Shown: in pieces, positions 43,648 to 52,050 of the stretch
How positions within the stretch are numbered: position 1 is the first letter of the stretch
Layout: the number at the start of each line of letters is the position of its first letter
NCBI RefSeq assembly: GCF_016741935.1
Contig: NZ_JAERRG010000003.1
Coordinates: 62,001 to 126,000, forward strand
From: Streptomyces endocoffeicus
GTDB lineage: Bacteria > Actinomycetota > Actinomycetes > Streptomycetales > Streptomycetaceae
Length of the DNA stretch: 64,000 nt
Direction: 5' to 3'
Translations under genes and position numbers: made by a program
The notes under the pieces: model-generated
What the model saw: only the letters and a program-made list of their open reading frames with translations
The model's database searches: none
Told to the model about the DNA's origin: nothing

Positions 43648-46515
43648 ATGGCCACGCCCACGCCCGTCCTCACGGCACTGGCGATCTACGAAGCCGGTAA
43701 AAAGGCGTACGAGGCATACCAGGGCATTGTCGCCTTCGTCAGCCTCGGCAGTCACAGCCCCACTCCCGAAGAGGAGATCCTGGCCAAACTTGAGGTGCTG
43801 CACCAGGATTTCGTCGCCCTCCAGGGGCGGTTCGACGAGGTGCTCGAGGCCGTGAAGCAGGCGGTCAGGGTCGAGCAGCAGGCGTATGTCCTCAACCTGC
43901 GGCGCGACCTGGACGGCCTGCGCGGGCGGGCCCGCACCGCCATCGACGAGCTCAACTCCTGGGCCGCGGGCGGGCGCAAGGACCCGCTGCTGCGGTCCAA
44001 CGCGGACGACAACTCACGGCTGGCGGCGAACACGCTGCTGGAGGGCGACTCCTACTTCTACCGCCCGGATCCGAATGCACCGGAAAGCGTCTTCGACCAC
44101 CGGCTGGCGTACATCGCCTATGTCTATGTGCTGACCGTCCGGTTCGGCGTGATCGCCGGGCTCAATCCGCAGTTCCGCGAGGACCGGCTGGCCCGCGAGG
44201 AGCTGACCCGGCACGCGGCGCGGCTGGACTGGGTGTTCCAACACGCCGACCAGGCCATCGATCCGTATACCGGTGGCCGGGTGGACCCCGGAAGCTACTT
44301 CGTGGGCTACCAGTGCGTGGACCACATCACCGGCTACGACACGGGGCACAGCGACACCGGATGGCGTCCGGGAGGGCAGGCCGAGTACGACGACGCCCGG
44401 GCCTACTACTCCGATCAGATGCGCGCCGAGATGCGGGTCAGGACCGGTCTGGCCAAACTCATGGGCTTCCGCGACACCGTGGCCTACTGGGCGAAGGACC
44501 CGAGCACCCCCGGATGGTCCCCCTGGACCCCGGTGGAGGTGCCGGACAGCATCGTGTCCTTGGCCGCGGCGTCGGACCGGCCGGGGCACACCGTGCTGGT
44601 GTGGCGGGACAAGGACAAGGCGCAGCTCCGCACCACGTCCTACGACGCCACCGCGGCCACACCGGCCTGGAAACCGTCGGTGGCCATCAGCGCGGAGAAC
44701 GCGGTGCGGGAGGAACCCACGCCGCGTGCCCTGGTATCGGGGCCGGGCCTGATCACCGTGGTGATGCGGGGCAAGGACGGCGGCGTCTACGCCACGCGCA
44801 CCGATCCCACCCGGCCGTCCGGATGGCTGGACGCCCCGGTCAGGGTGAGCGGCGACACCACCGACGTCTGGTACGCCGAGGCCGCCGGGGCACCGGGCTC
44901 GGTCGTCGTGGTGTGGCGGGACAATGGCACCGGCACGCTGATGGCCGCGTTCCAGGACGCGAAGGGGGCGTGGGGGCCACCGCAGGTGGCGGCCCCGGCA
45001 GACGCCATTTCGCTGGGCTCGGACCTCACGGTGGCCTGTCCGGCGCCCGGGGTGGCGCTGGTGGTGTGGACCATGAACGACCGCACGGTGCACAGCGTCA
45101 CCTACGATTCCCACGCGGCCGGCCCCGCGTGGAGCGCACCCGCGCAGATCGCCGAATTCCCCGGGGGCGACTTCCCGTCGACCATCCGCGCTCTGGGCAC
45201 CGGCGACGGAAGGGCCGATGTGGTCTGGATGGGCAGGTTCGGGTCCATGTGGAACATCCACTACGACGGTGGCTGGAGCGCCCCGGCCGAGATCACCCCG
45301 CAGCACCTCACCCAATGGGGCGTGCCCTATACGACCATCCCGGCGGTGACCGGGGACCGGCGGGCCAACTGGTTCTGGCAGGGCCGGGACAGCCGCGTTC
45401 AGACCATCTTCCGGGATCCCCAGCAGCCCCAGTGGTCGGCACCGCTGTGGCTCGGACAGCCCTGGTGGTCGTACGCCGAGATCGCCGCGGTGCCGATGGC
45501 GGCGGGAAGCGTATCGCTCTACCGGGTCGACTCCGGCAGCGAGATCGGCGACGTGCCGAGGCTCCTGACGTGTTTCTACGACACGGCCACGCCCACCGCG
45601 TCGGCCCGGATCGCGGACGCGCGAGCCCTGGTGGCGCGGGCCCAGACCCTGTGGAACCTGCCCGGCCCGGCGCGCGACGAGGCCAACGCCCGGGCGGCCG
45701 ACGCGATCGCGGTCGCCCGCGAGGTCGTGGCCCTGGACCCCGGCTACCGTGCGAGCCTCGCGCAGTGGCTGGTGTTCCCGGCGGGCACGTATCTGATGGA
45801 CAGTGGCCGCCATGACGAGGCCATTGCCCACATGCTGGAGGCGCTCGGCCTCTACGACAAGCTCATCCATGAGCAACCCGCGTCCGATGAACTCCCTTGG
45901 CGAAAGGCCTGGGCGCTGGTCAATCTGGCGCAGGCCCTGTGGGGTAAACCCGACCATGTCCAGGGCGCACAGCGCGCCGTGGAGGCCACCGACCTGCTCC
46001 GCCAACTCGCCACCGGGAAACCCTCCTACCTGCCCGGGCTGGCGCAGTGGCTGGTGTTCCCGGCGGGCACGTATCTGATGGGCAGTGGCCGCCATGACGA
46101 GGCCATCGCCCGCATGCTGGAGGCGCTCGGCCTCTACGACAAGCTCATCCATGAGCAACCCGGATCCGATGAACTCCGCTGGCGAAAGGCCTGGGCGCTG
46201 GTCAATCTGGCGCAGGCCCTGTGGGGTAAACCCGACCACGTCCAGGGCGCACAGCGCGCGGTGGAGGCCACCGACCTGCTCCGCCAACTCGCCACCGAGA
46301 ACCCCGGGAAGTATCGCGGAGGGCTGGGCGACTGGCTGATGTTTCCGACGATCCCCTACCTTCGGCAGTCCGGCCGGCGGGACCAGGCGCTCACACGGGC
46401 GCGGGAAGCCGTGGACATCTTCACCGCGCTCAACGCCACGGACCCCGAGGCCTATGGGCCGAAGCTGGCGGCGGCGAAAAAGCTCGTCGCCGATATCCAG
46501 GCCGATGGGCGGTGA
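43648..46515 (+). CDS. Large multidomain protein: helical N-terminus, beta-propeller-like middle, TPR-like C-terminus
   Basis: A 955-residue protein I cannot assign to a named family. ATG at 43648 has AGGGGGG ten bases upstream; ATG at 43609 is possible. No signal peptide is seen. Residues 1-150 are helical with coiled-coil character (EILAKLEVLHQDFVALQGRF). About residues 290-650 hold six or seven repeats of 45-50 residues with the pattern VVVWRD---L---YD---W--P, for example GSVVVVWRDNGTGTLMAAFQ and ADVVWMGRFGSMWNIHYDGG, typical of lectin-like beta-propellers of the PLL type. From about residue 690 the protein is helical, with two nearly identical 94-residue units and a third degenerate one resembling TPR arrays. 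A binding or toxin-like role (helical domain plus lectin) is conceivable but unproven. Confidence 0.8.
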   Translation: MATPTPVLTALAIYEAGKKAYEAYQGIVAFVSLGSHSPTPEEEILAKLEVLHQDFVALQGRFDEVLEAVKQAVRVEQQAYVLNLRRDLDGLRGRARTAIDELNSWAAGGRKDPLLRSNADDNSRLAANTLLEGDSYFYRPDPNAPESVFDHRLAYIAYVYVLTVRFGVIAGLNPQFREDRLAREELTRHAARLDWVFQHADQAIDPYTGGRVDPGSYFVGYQCVDHITGYDTGHSDTGWRPGGQAEYDDARAYYSDQMRAEMRVRTGLAKLMGFRDTVAYWAKDPSTPGWSPWTPVEVPDSIVSLAAASDRPGHTVLVWRDKDKAQLRTTSYDATAATPAWKPSVAISAENAVREEPTPRALVSGPGLITVVMRGKDGGVYATRTDPTRPSGWLDAPVRVSGDTTDVWYAEAAGAPGSVVVVWRDNGTGTLMAAFQDAKGAWGPPQVAAPADAISLGSDLTVACPAPGVALVVWTMNDRTVHSVTYDSHAAGPAWSAPAQIAEFPGGDFPSTIRALGTGDGRADVVWMGRFGSMWNIHYDGGWSAPAEITPQHLTQWGVPYTTIPAVTGDRRANWFWQGRDSRVQTIFRDPQQPQWSAPLWLGQPWWSYAEIAAVPMAAGSVSLYRVDSGSEIGDVPRLLTCFYDTATPTASARIADARALVARAQTLWNLPGPARDEANARAADAIAVAREVVALDPGYRASLAQWLVFPAGTYLMDSGRHDEAIAHMLEALGLYDKLIHEQPASDELPWRKAWALVNLAQALWGKPDHVQGAQRAVEATDLLRQLATGKPSYLPGLAQWLVFPAGTYLMGSGRHDEAIARMLEALGLYDKLIHEQPGSDELRWRKAWALVNLAQALWGKPDHVQGAQRAVEATDLLRQLATENPGKYRGGLGDWLMFPTIPYLRQSGRRDQALTRAREAVDIFTALNATDPEAYGPKLAAAKKLVADIQADGR
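45761..46297 (+). repeat. 282-bp tandem duplication inside the 955-residue protein gene
   Basis: The segment starting at 45761 recurs at 46043, an exact 282-bp (94-codon) shift. About 255 bp of each copy are aligned, with roughly ten differences. Both copies encode AQWLVFPAGTYLM and ALGLYDKLIHEQP. Differences are scattered and frame is preserved, so the duplication is recent and still coding. Confidence 0.92.
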
Positions 46516-46547
46516 AGATGTCCGGTCCGGCTGACGCGCCCGGGGCC

Positions 46548-47252
46548 TCACGGGCCCTGGCGGTCAGTAAGGCGATGGGCCGAGGGCGGCAGAGGAGGAA
46601 GCGGTGCCACGAGTTGGTGGGTGGCCGCGTAAATGACGGCTTGAGTGCGATCGCGCAGACCCAGCTTCGCCAGGATCCGGGAGACGTGTGTCTTGACCGT
46701 CTCGTCCCCGATGCCCAGGGCGCGGGCGATCTCCGTATTGCTGTGCGCCTGGGCCACGAGTATCAGGACCTCGTGCTCCCGGGCCGTCAGTCTTTCGAGC
46801 TCGGTGGAGGACGCGGGCGGCGCGATGCTGCCGGCGAAGCGGGAGATGAGACGGCGCGTGACCGAGGGATCGATGATGGCATCACCTCTGGCGGCGATGC
46901 GGATGGCCGCGATCGTCTCCTCGGGAGGGACGCTCTTCAGGAGGAATCCGCTGACTCCCAGGTGGAGGGCGCGGTAGACGTAGCTGTCGTCGTCATAGGT
47001 GGTGAGCACGATGACTTTCGTGGTGTTGCCCGGCCTGCCGAGGATGCGTTCCGCCGCGCGCAGCCCGTCCAGTCGCGGCATACGGACGTCCAGGATGGCG
47101 ACGTCGGGTGTCAGCCTGATGGTCTCTTCGACGGCCGCCTGGCCATCGGCCACTTCCGCGACACAGCACAGATCGTCCTGGGTGCTCAGGACCGCTTTCA
47201 GTCCCGAGCGGAACATGGCGTGATCGTCGGCCAGGAGAATACGCAGACTCAT
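46548..47252 (-). CDS. NarL/LuxR-family response regulator
   Basis: A 234-residue regulator. The receiver domain has LADDHAMFRSGLK, the phosphorylated aspartate in VAILDVRMPRLDG, VLTTYDDD and the lysine in FLLKSVPPEE. The output domain is a LuxR-type helix-turn-helix: LTAREHEVLILVAQAHSNTE then TVKTHVSRILAKLGLRDR. Its start overlaps the kinase stop (ATGA). The pair is divergent from the envelope operon at 48666, which is its likely target. It ends 32 bp from the convergent 955-residue protein gene. Confidence 0.95.
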   Translation of the reverse strand: MSLRILLADDHAMFRSGLKAVLSTQDDLCCVAEVADGQAAVEETIRLTPDVAILDVRMPRLDGLRAAERILGRPGNTTKVIVLTTYDDDSYVYRALHLGVSGFLLKSVPPEETIAAIRIAARGDAIIDPSVTRRLISRFAGSIAPPASSTELERLTAREHEVLILVAQAHSNTEIARALGIGDETVKTHVSRILAKLGLRDRTQAVIYAATHQLVAPLPPLPPSAHRLTDRQGP

Positions 47253-48430
47253 ATGCCGTCCATGGAGAAGGTGGCGGATATCTTCCAGTCGGCTTCGCCG
47301 GGTACCGGTCCGTACGAGACGAACCCGTTGAACATGCCGACTCGGCTGCTGATGCCCTCGAGGCCCCGGTGTGGAGAATCCTCCACGAGCCGCTCCGAGG
47401 CGGCGATCGGGTTGACCGCGGTGACCGTGATGCGCGAAGTGTCGTAGCGCAGGGTGATGTCCACATGGCCGTCGCCGTGGCGCAGGGCGTTGGTCAGCAT
47501 CTCCTGCACCACACGATAGACGGCGATGTCCAAGGACCCCTCCAGTTCCTGTCGGGCGCCCTGGACGCTGACGTTCGTCTCGAGACCGGCGGCGGACACG
47601 GCCTGAATGAGCTGGTCGAGGTCGCGCAAACCCGGTTGCCGTGCGCCTTCGGCGGGGCTGTCATGCAGGAAATCCAGCAGGCGGCGCAGGTCGAGGAGGG
47701 CCGCTCGGCTGGAGGTCTCCACCGCCGCGAGCGCCGTCGACACCGGTGACACCTGCTTGACGGAGAGTCCCAGCCGGGCGGCTCCGGCATGCACACCGAT
47801 GGCGCTCACATGGTGGGCGATGACGTCATGGAGGTCCCGGGCGATGGCACTGCGGTCCTCGGCAATGGCATTCGCGAGATTCTGCCGGGCCGACTCGCGC
47901 TCCCGGACGGCCCGCTGTTCCAGTTCGGCGATATGAGCGCCCCGGGCGGTGGTGTAGCGGCCGACCAGCCAGGCGAGAAGGGCCTCTTTCACCGCGCTCA
48001 GCAGAATGGAGCGCCATTCGGTGAGATCGGTCGTGCCGCCGAGTGTTCCGGCCCCGATGGATCCCGCGGCCAGGTAGAGGAGGGCCAGAACAGCCGGTAG
48101 GCCGTTCAGCCAGGCTCCGGCCCGATAGGCCGCTATGAGCATTCCGGCGTCGTTCGTGTCCGGCAGTGGGCTACCGCCGGGCAGCACCAGCGCACCGGCC
48201 ACGGCCAGTGCCGCCTGGGCGAGAGCCACGACTCCCGAAAGCCGGGCCGAACTCGCGAGTGCCGCATCCACCAGGGCGATCCCGGTCAGCAGGCACCAGT
48301 AGGACACGGCGGGATACACCTGCGAACCCTCGCCGGAGAAGGCGAGCGTATCCGCGAGCAGGCAGAAGCCCGCCACCATGAGGGACTGCCGGGTCAGGGA
48401 CCCACTCGGGTCCCGCGTCTGAGCGGACAA
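47249..48430 (-). CDS. Sensor histidine kinase (NarL/DesK type)
   Basis: A 393-residue membrane kinase when started at TTG 48430, preceded by GAGAGAGGGG; ATG at 48472 would add 14 residues. About five membrane segments fill residues 15-160, with almost no extracytoplasmic sensor, suggesting sensing within the membrane. The HisKA_3 phosphoacceptor reads IARDLHDVIAHHVSAIGVHA, and the ATPase part has VVQEMLTNALRHG and a degenerate C-terminal region (PHRGLEGISSRVGMFNG). It is followed by its regulator. Divergence from the metal-type envelope operon suggests a membrane or metal stress signal. Confidence 0.92.
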   Translation of the reverse strand: MSAQTRDPSGSLTRQSLMVAGFCLLADTLAFSGEGSQVYPAVSYWCLLTGIALVDAALASSARLSGVVALAQAALAVAGALVLPGGSPLPDTNDAGMLIAAYRAGAWLNGLPAVLALLYLAAGSIGAGTLGGTTDLTEWRSILLSAVKEALLAWLVGRYTTARGAHIAELEQRAVRERESARQNLANAIAEDRSAIARDLHDVIAHHVSAIGVHAGAARLGLSVKQVSPVSTALAAVETSSRAALLDLRRLLDFLHDSPAEGARQPGLRDLDQLIQAVSAAGLETNVSVQGARQELEGSLDIAVYRVVQEMLTNALRHGDGHVDITLRYDTSRITVTAVNPIAASERLVEDSPHRGLEGISSRVGMFNGFVSYGPVPGEADWKISATFSMDGI

Positions 48431-48577
48431 GGCCCCTCTCTCAGGATGTCCGCCTGCCCGCACCACGGGCATGCGGGAAGGCGGAACGTACGGTCGGAAT
48501 GCCACCTTGTACGGGGCCGGTCGCACCAGGCATGCACTTATGGTGCACGAGCGCTACCGAAAAACCTTCCCGCGCCC

Positions 48578-48606
48578 GGGGGAGGCGTAGTCCCCCGCGC
48601 GGGGGA
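48578..48606. promoter_or_regulatory. Overlapping alternative palindromes upstream of the envelope operon
   Basis: A perfect 16-bp palindrome, TCCCCCGCGCGGGGGA, lies at 48591-48606. Its left half can instead pair with GGGGGA at 48578-48583 across a 7-base loop. The arrangement could be an operator for the divergent response regulator or a two-state hairpin in the leader of the gene at 48666. Confidence 0.5.
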
Positions 48607-48665
48607 CATGACGTGCCTCGGGTGCGTGATGACACCGCGTGGGGGCGGTTTTTAGTGTCTGCCGC

Positions 48666-50372
48666 GTGAACGACAACCCACCCCCTGTATCCGTTCGCGG
48701 CGGCTGCGCCGGCCGGAATCGCCCTGGCATGTCACGCGTGGCGCGAGTGGTGGCGCGAGTGGCGGCAGCCGTGCTCTGTGTCCTGGGCCTGTCCGTCACC
48801 GTGGGATCCCCCGCACGGGCGGATTCCACGGCTGGAGGCGACGTGCAGGTCGCGCAGACGCTCGGTGACCGCGATCTGACCTTCATCCTGCGGCGCGTCA
48901 CCGGGCTGCCCGGCCCCTTGCAGGTGGATGTGCTCACCCATCGAGGCACCGCCGCGGGGACACTGCGCCTGGGCACCGTTCCCACGGGTGTGTCGGCGGA
49001 TCGGGCGGAAGGTTCCTCGGTGGGGACCACCACCAGCAGCGTCTCGGTCAAGCTCGGCAGCACACCGGGGTCCCACAGCGCCGCCCTGGACATCGAGCGA
49101 GCCGGGCCCTGGGAACTCGTCGTCGACGACGGATCCCGCACCGCGCGGATTCCCTTCATGGTGCCGGGCCGGGCCACGTCTCCGCCGGAACTCGCCGTGT
49201 TCGGCGGTTTCGTCACCGCCGGAGTGCTCATGCTGGTGACCCTTCTCGTCGCTGTCCGGGCCCGGCGCGGGGTCTGGGTGCTGCTGCCGGCCGGAGGTGT
49301 CGTGGCCGCGCTCGCGGTAGCCGTGACCGCCGCGCTGCTGTCCACTTCCCTGCCTCTGCCGCCCGAGCCGGGCGGGCAGGTGGATGCCACGAACGACAAC
49401 GTCACCGATCCCTACTCGGTCGTCCGGCCGGTGACGAACGACTACTCCCGGCCGCCCGCCTCACTTGAGTTGGGTTCGTACCGGGCCAAGGCGGCGGAAC
49501 GGGGCACGCTCCGGCTGAGCGTGAACGACGGCTCCACCGGCCTGCCCGCGGACGATCTCCTCGTCCACGACGGTGCCCTGATGCACCTGCTGGTCATCGG
49601 ACCGACCGGTGAGCTCTGGCACCTGCATCCCATACGCACCGCGCCCGGCACCTACGAGGTTCAGCTGCGGCTGCCCGCGGCCGGCCACTACGCCGTGTCC
49701 GCGGAGTTCGCCCGCCGCGGTGGCGGAATCCAGCAGGTGCGCTCGGCAACCGGCCTGACCGTCGCCGACGGCTCCGCGCGTGGCGGCCCTCCGACCCTGT
49801 CCGCCGAACTCGCCCCGCGGGGGCCGGGAACGCGGACGATCGACGGTGTACCGGTGCGCCTGTCGGCGCCCTCACCCAGAGCGGGAGCAGCGACCACCCT
49901 GATCGCGCGCGTCGGCGACACACCGACGCTCCAGCCCTGGCTCGGCATGGTCGGCCACATGATCGTGGTGGGGCCGCTCGACAGGGCTGACGCGACCAGC
50001 CCCACAGGCATGGGACAAGCCGCCCAGGGAGCACCCGTCTGGGCTCATGCGCACTCCATGGGCGGCGACATGAGCAGCGACTCCACACACGACATGGGAG
50101 GCGCTTCGGCCCACGACATGGCCGCCATGCGACAGGGGGGTCACCCAGGCGGGGACGAAGGGGGCATGGGTTCGATGAGCGGGCTGATGCCACTCAACGG
50201 TGACAGTCCCGCGGACGAGACCGTGGCCGCCTACGGGCCGGACGCCTCCTTCGTGTACACCTTCTCCCGCCCCGGCTACTACCGCGTGTGGATACAGGCC
50301 GAGCGCGACAGTGCCATCCTGACCGTCCCCTACCTCCTGCGCGTGGCCCCGGCGGCGGGAGTGGCGAAGTGA
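48666..50372 (+). CDS. Envelope protein with His/Met-rich, copper-protein-like domains
   Basis: A 568-residue exported membrane protein; ATG at 48729 is an alternative start that would leave a compact signal peptide (VARVAAAVLCVLGLSVTVG). An extracytoplasmic beta domain is followed by two membrane segments (about residues 175-225 from the GTG). A second extracytoplasmic part then shows DDLLVHDGALMHLLVIG with WHLHPI, and LGMVGHMIVVG with WAHAHSMGG, the His/Met patterns of copper-handling YtkA/CopC-like domains. A flexible stretch after that is very rich in His and Met (SDSTHDMGGASAHDMAAM). It heads a four-gene operon facing a two-component system. Copper or another soft metal is the likely subject, by inference. 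Confidence 0.7.
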   Translation: MNDNPPPVSVRGGCAGRNRPGMSRVARVVARVAAAVLCVLGLSVTVGSPARADSTAGGDVQVAQTLGDRDLTFILRRVTGLPGPLQVDVLTHRGTAAGTLRLGTVPTGVSADRAEGSSVGTTTSSVSVKLGSTPGSHSAALDIERAGPWELVVDDGSRTARIPFMVPGRATSPPELAVFGGFVTAGVLMLVTLLVAVRARRGVWVLLPAGGVVAALAVAVTAALLSTSLPLPPEPGGQVDATNDNVTDPYSVVRPVTNDYSRPPASLELGSYRAKAAERGTLRLSVNDGSTGLPADDLLVHDGALMHLLVIGPTGELWHLHPIRTAPGTYEVQLRLPAAGHYAVSAEFARRGGGIQQVRSATGLTVADGSARGGPPTLSAELAPRGPGTRTIDGVPVRLSAPSPRAGAATTLIARVGDTPTLQPWLGMVGHMIVVGPLDRADATSPTGMGQAAQGAPVWAHAHSMGGDMSSDSTHDMGGASAHDMAAMRQGGHPGGDEGGMGSMSGLMPLNGDSPADETVAAYGPDASFVYTFSRPGYYRVWIQAERDSAILTVPYLLRVAPAAGVAK

Positions 50373-50812
50373 GCGCCCGCACCGCCTCCCGCACCCCCAT
50401 GGCCCGGTTTCTGTATGGGGTCGCCGCGGCGCTGCTGACGGTGTCCCTCGCCCTGGTGGCCATCGGATTCCTTCCGTCCTGGACGGACGATGCCATCTCG
50501 CTGACCTCGGGCAGTGCCACCGACGAAGTGACGCTGACCGTGGCCCGGCCCCGCACCGGCGCCACGGACGTCGATATCCGCCTGGCCCCGCGCCGAGGAG
50601 AGCGAAGCGGACGTCCGCCCACCGTCACCTTGCAGGCCGTCATGCCCACCCACGGACACGCGACGCCCGCGGCACACGCGCGGGTTCACAAGCCGGGCAG
50701 CTACTCCACAGCCGTCCACTTGATGATGCCGGGGCGCTGGACCTTCCACGTCAGCGTCGACTACGGCACACGGAGCGACCAGTTCGACTTCCCTCTGGCG
50801 ATCTCCGGCTGA
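50369..50812 (+). CDS. YtkA/FixH-like membrane-anchored protein
   Basis: A 147-residue protein with one N-terminal membrane segment (FLYGVAAALLTVSLALVAIG) and an extracytoplasmic beta-sandwich ending TAVHLMMPGRWTFHVSVDYG. The pattern VMPTHGHATPAAHARVHKPG followed by MMPG is typical of YtkA-like domains, which occur with copper and cytochrome-assembly proteins. GTG at 50369 overlaps the stop of the previous gene. It probably works with the larger His/Met-rich protein upstream. Confidence 0.75.
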   Translation: MSARTASRTPMARFLYGVAAALLTVSLALVAIGFLPSWTDDAISLTSGSATDEVTLTVARPRTGATDVDIRLAPRRGERSGRPPTVTLQAVMPTHGHATPAAHARVHKPGSYSTAVHLMMPGRWTFHVSVDYGTRSDQFDFPLAISG

Positions 50813-50847
50813 ACAACCGACCACGCAAACGCCAACGCCAGTAACCG

Positions 50848-50881
50848 CTCGCACGGTCATGAGACTCGCACGGTCATGAGA
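50848..50881. repeat. Perfect 17-bp tandem duplication
   Basis: CTCGCACGGTCATGAGA occurs twice head to tail, immediately upstream of the gene starting at 50893. The repeats lie in the ribosome-binding region, so copy number could affect translation of that gene. Confidence 0.95.
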
Positions 50882-50892
50882 AAGGCATTCCC

Positions 50893-52047
50893 GTGAGCAC
50901 AGCACTACCCGTCACCGGCGGCAGGGCATCCCAGTCATCCCTCGCCGTCAAAGTCTCCCGCGACGGCAGGACCGGCCCCATCGCCGCCAACACCGTCCTG
51001 GCCGGGACGACGCTGTCCCTGTTCGGCATCAGCTGGGACATCCAGTGGCACGTCGACGTCGGCCCGGACACGTTCTTCACGCTCTCCCACCTCATGCTGT
51101 ACTCCGGCAGCGCCGTCGCCGGCATCGCCAGCCTGGCCATGGTCCTGATCGCGACCGCTGCCCAGCGCGCCGGCCGGCCCGTCGACCAGTTCCCCGGCGG
51201 CAAACCCGTGCGCGTCCTCGGCGGGGTCTTCCGGGCCCCACTGGGCTATCTGATCACCGGTACGGGGGCCGCCCTGTTCCTTCTCTTCGGGCTTCTGGAC
51301 CTGTGGTGGCACTCGCTGTACGGCTTCGATGCCGTGCTGGACTCACCGCCCCACATCGGGCTGTTCCTCTCGATCTCCTTCACCATGGTGGGGAGCGTCA
51401 TCGTCTTCGCCGCTGCGCGCGACACCCGGTGGGGCCGGGCGGGCGTGATCGTCAGTGTCCCCGTGCTCATCGTCTTCAGCCCCATCACGACGAAGGCATT
51501 CGGCGCACTGCCCCTGCCGGTGGACCCCGATCTCGTCGGGACCATCCTGTTCGCCACCCTTCTGCTGATCCTGGGGACGCTCACCATCGGCCGGCGGAGC
51601 ACCGCACTGACGATCGCCGCGACCCTCGGCGTCCTGCAGCTCGTCCTGTGGTGGTTCTCCCCCTGGGCGGCCCGCGTCTACGCCGATGCGACCGGTCTGC
51701 CGCTGCGTGACAACCTCGGCGACGATCCGCCCGAACTGCCCTCCGGGATCCCGGTGTTCATGCTCCTCGCGGCGGCGGCCATCACCGCACTGCTGTGGCT
51801 GAGCAGGAAGCGGGGCTGGTCGGGCCGCGTCGCGCCGCAGATCATGGGCGCCGGAGGCGGAGCCGTGACCGGCCTCTCCCTCCCCGTCCAGAGCGCCCTG
51901 CTCGGCGATTCCGGCCCGACCTCGGCCGAACTGCTGAAGATGACGGCGGTGGGTCTGGTGACGGGCGTCCTCGCCGGGTACCTCGCCGCACGACTCGCCG
52001 TCCTGCTGCGCGAGCACTCCACCACATCCGTCACGAAGGGCCGATGA
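50893..52047 (+). CDS. Polytopic membrane protein of unknown function
   Basis: A 384-residue protein with about nine membrane segments. It opens with a short hydrophilic tail, then segments with functional-looking His and Trp residues: LFGISWDIQWHVDVGPDTFF, LSHLMLYSGSAVAG and LLDLWWHSLYGFDAVLDSPP. The conserved-looking histidines and tryptophans at membrane edges might bind a metal or heme, but no family is recognised. It is the third gene of the presumed metal-related envelope operon, 80 bp after the YtkA-like gene, and lies 3 bp before the next gene. Confidence 0.7.
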   Translation: MSTALPVTGGRASQSSLAVKVSRDGRTGPIAANTVLAGTTLSLFGISWDIQWHVDVGPDTFFTLSHLMLYSGSAVAGIASLAMVLIATAAQRAGRPVDQFPGGKPVRVLGGVFRAPLGYLITGTGAALFLLFGLLDLWWHSLYGFDAVLDSPPHIGLFLSISFTMVGSVIVFAAARDTRWGRAGVIVSVPVLIVFSPITTKAFGALPLPVDPDLVGTILFATLLLILGTLTIGRRSTALTIAATLGVLQLVLWWFSPWAARVYADATGLPLRDNLGDDPPELPSGIPVFMLLAAAAITALLWLSRKRGWSGRVAPQIMGAGGGAVTGLSLPVQSALLGDSGPTSAELLKMTAVGLVTGVLAGYLAARLAVLLREHSTTSVTKGR

Positions 52048-52050
52048 CCC

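Noticed and set aside
44014..46551. Long minus-strand frame opposite the 955-residue protein
   Set aside because: Low-complexity composition and no domains. The plus-strand frame has clear repeats, conserved frame across the duplication and a ribosome-binding site.
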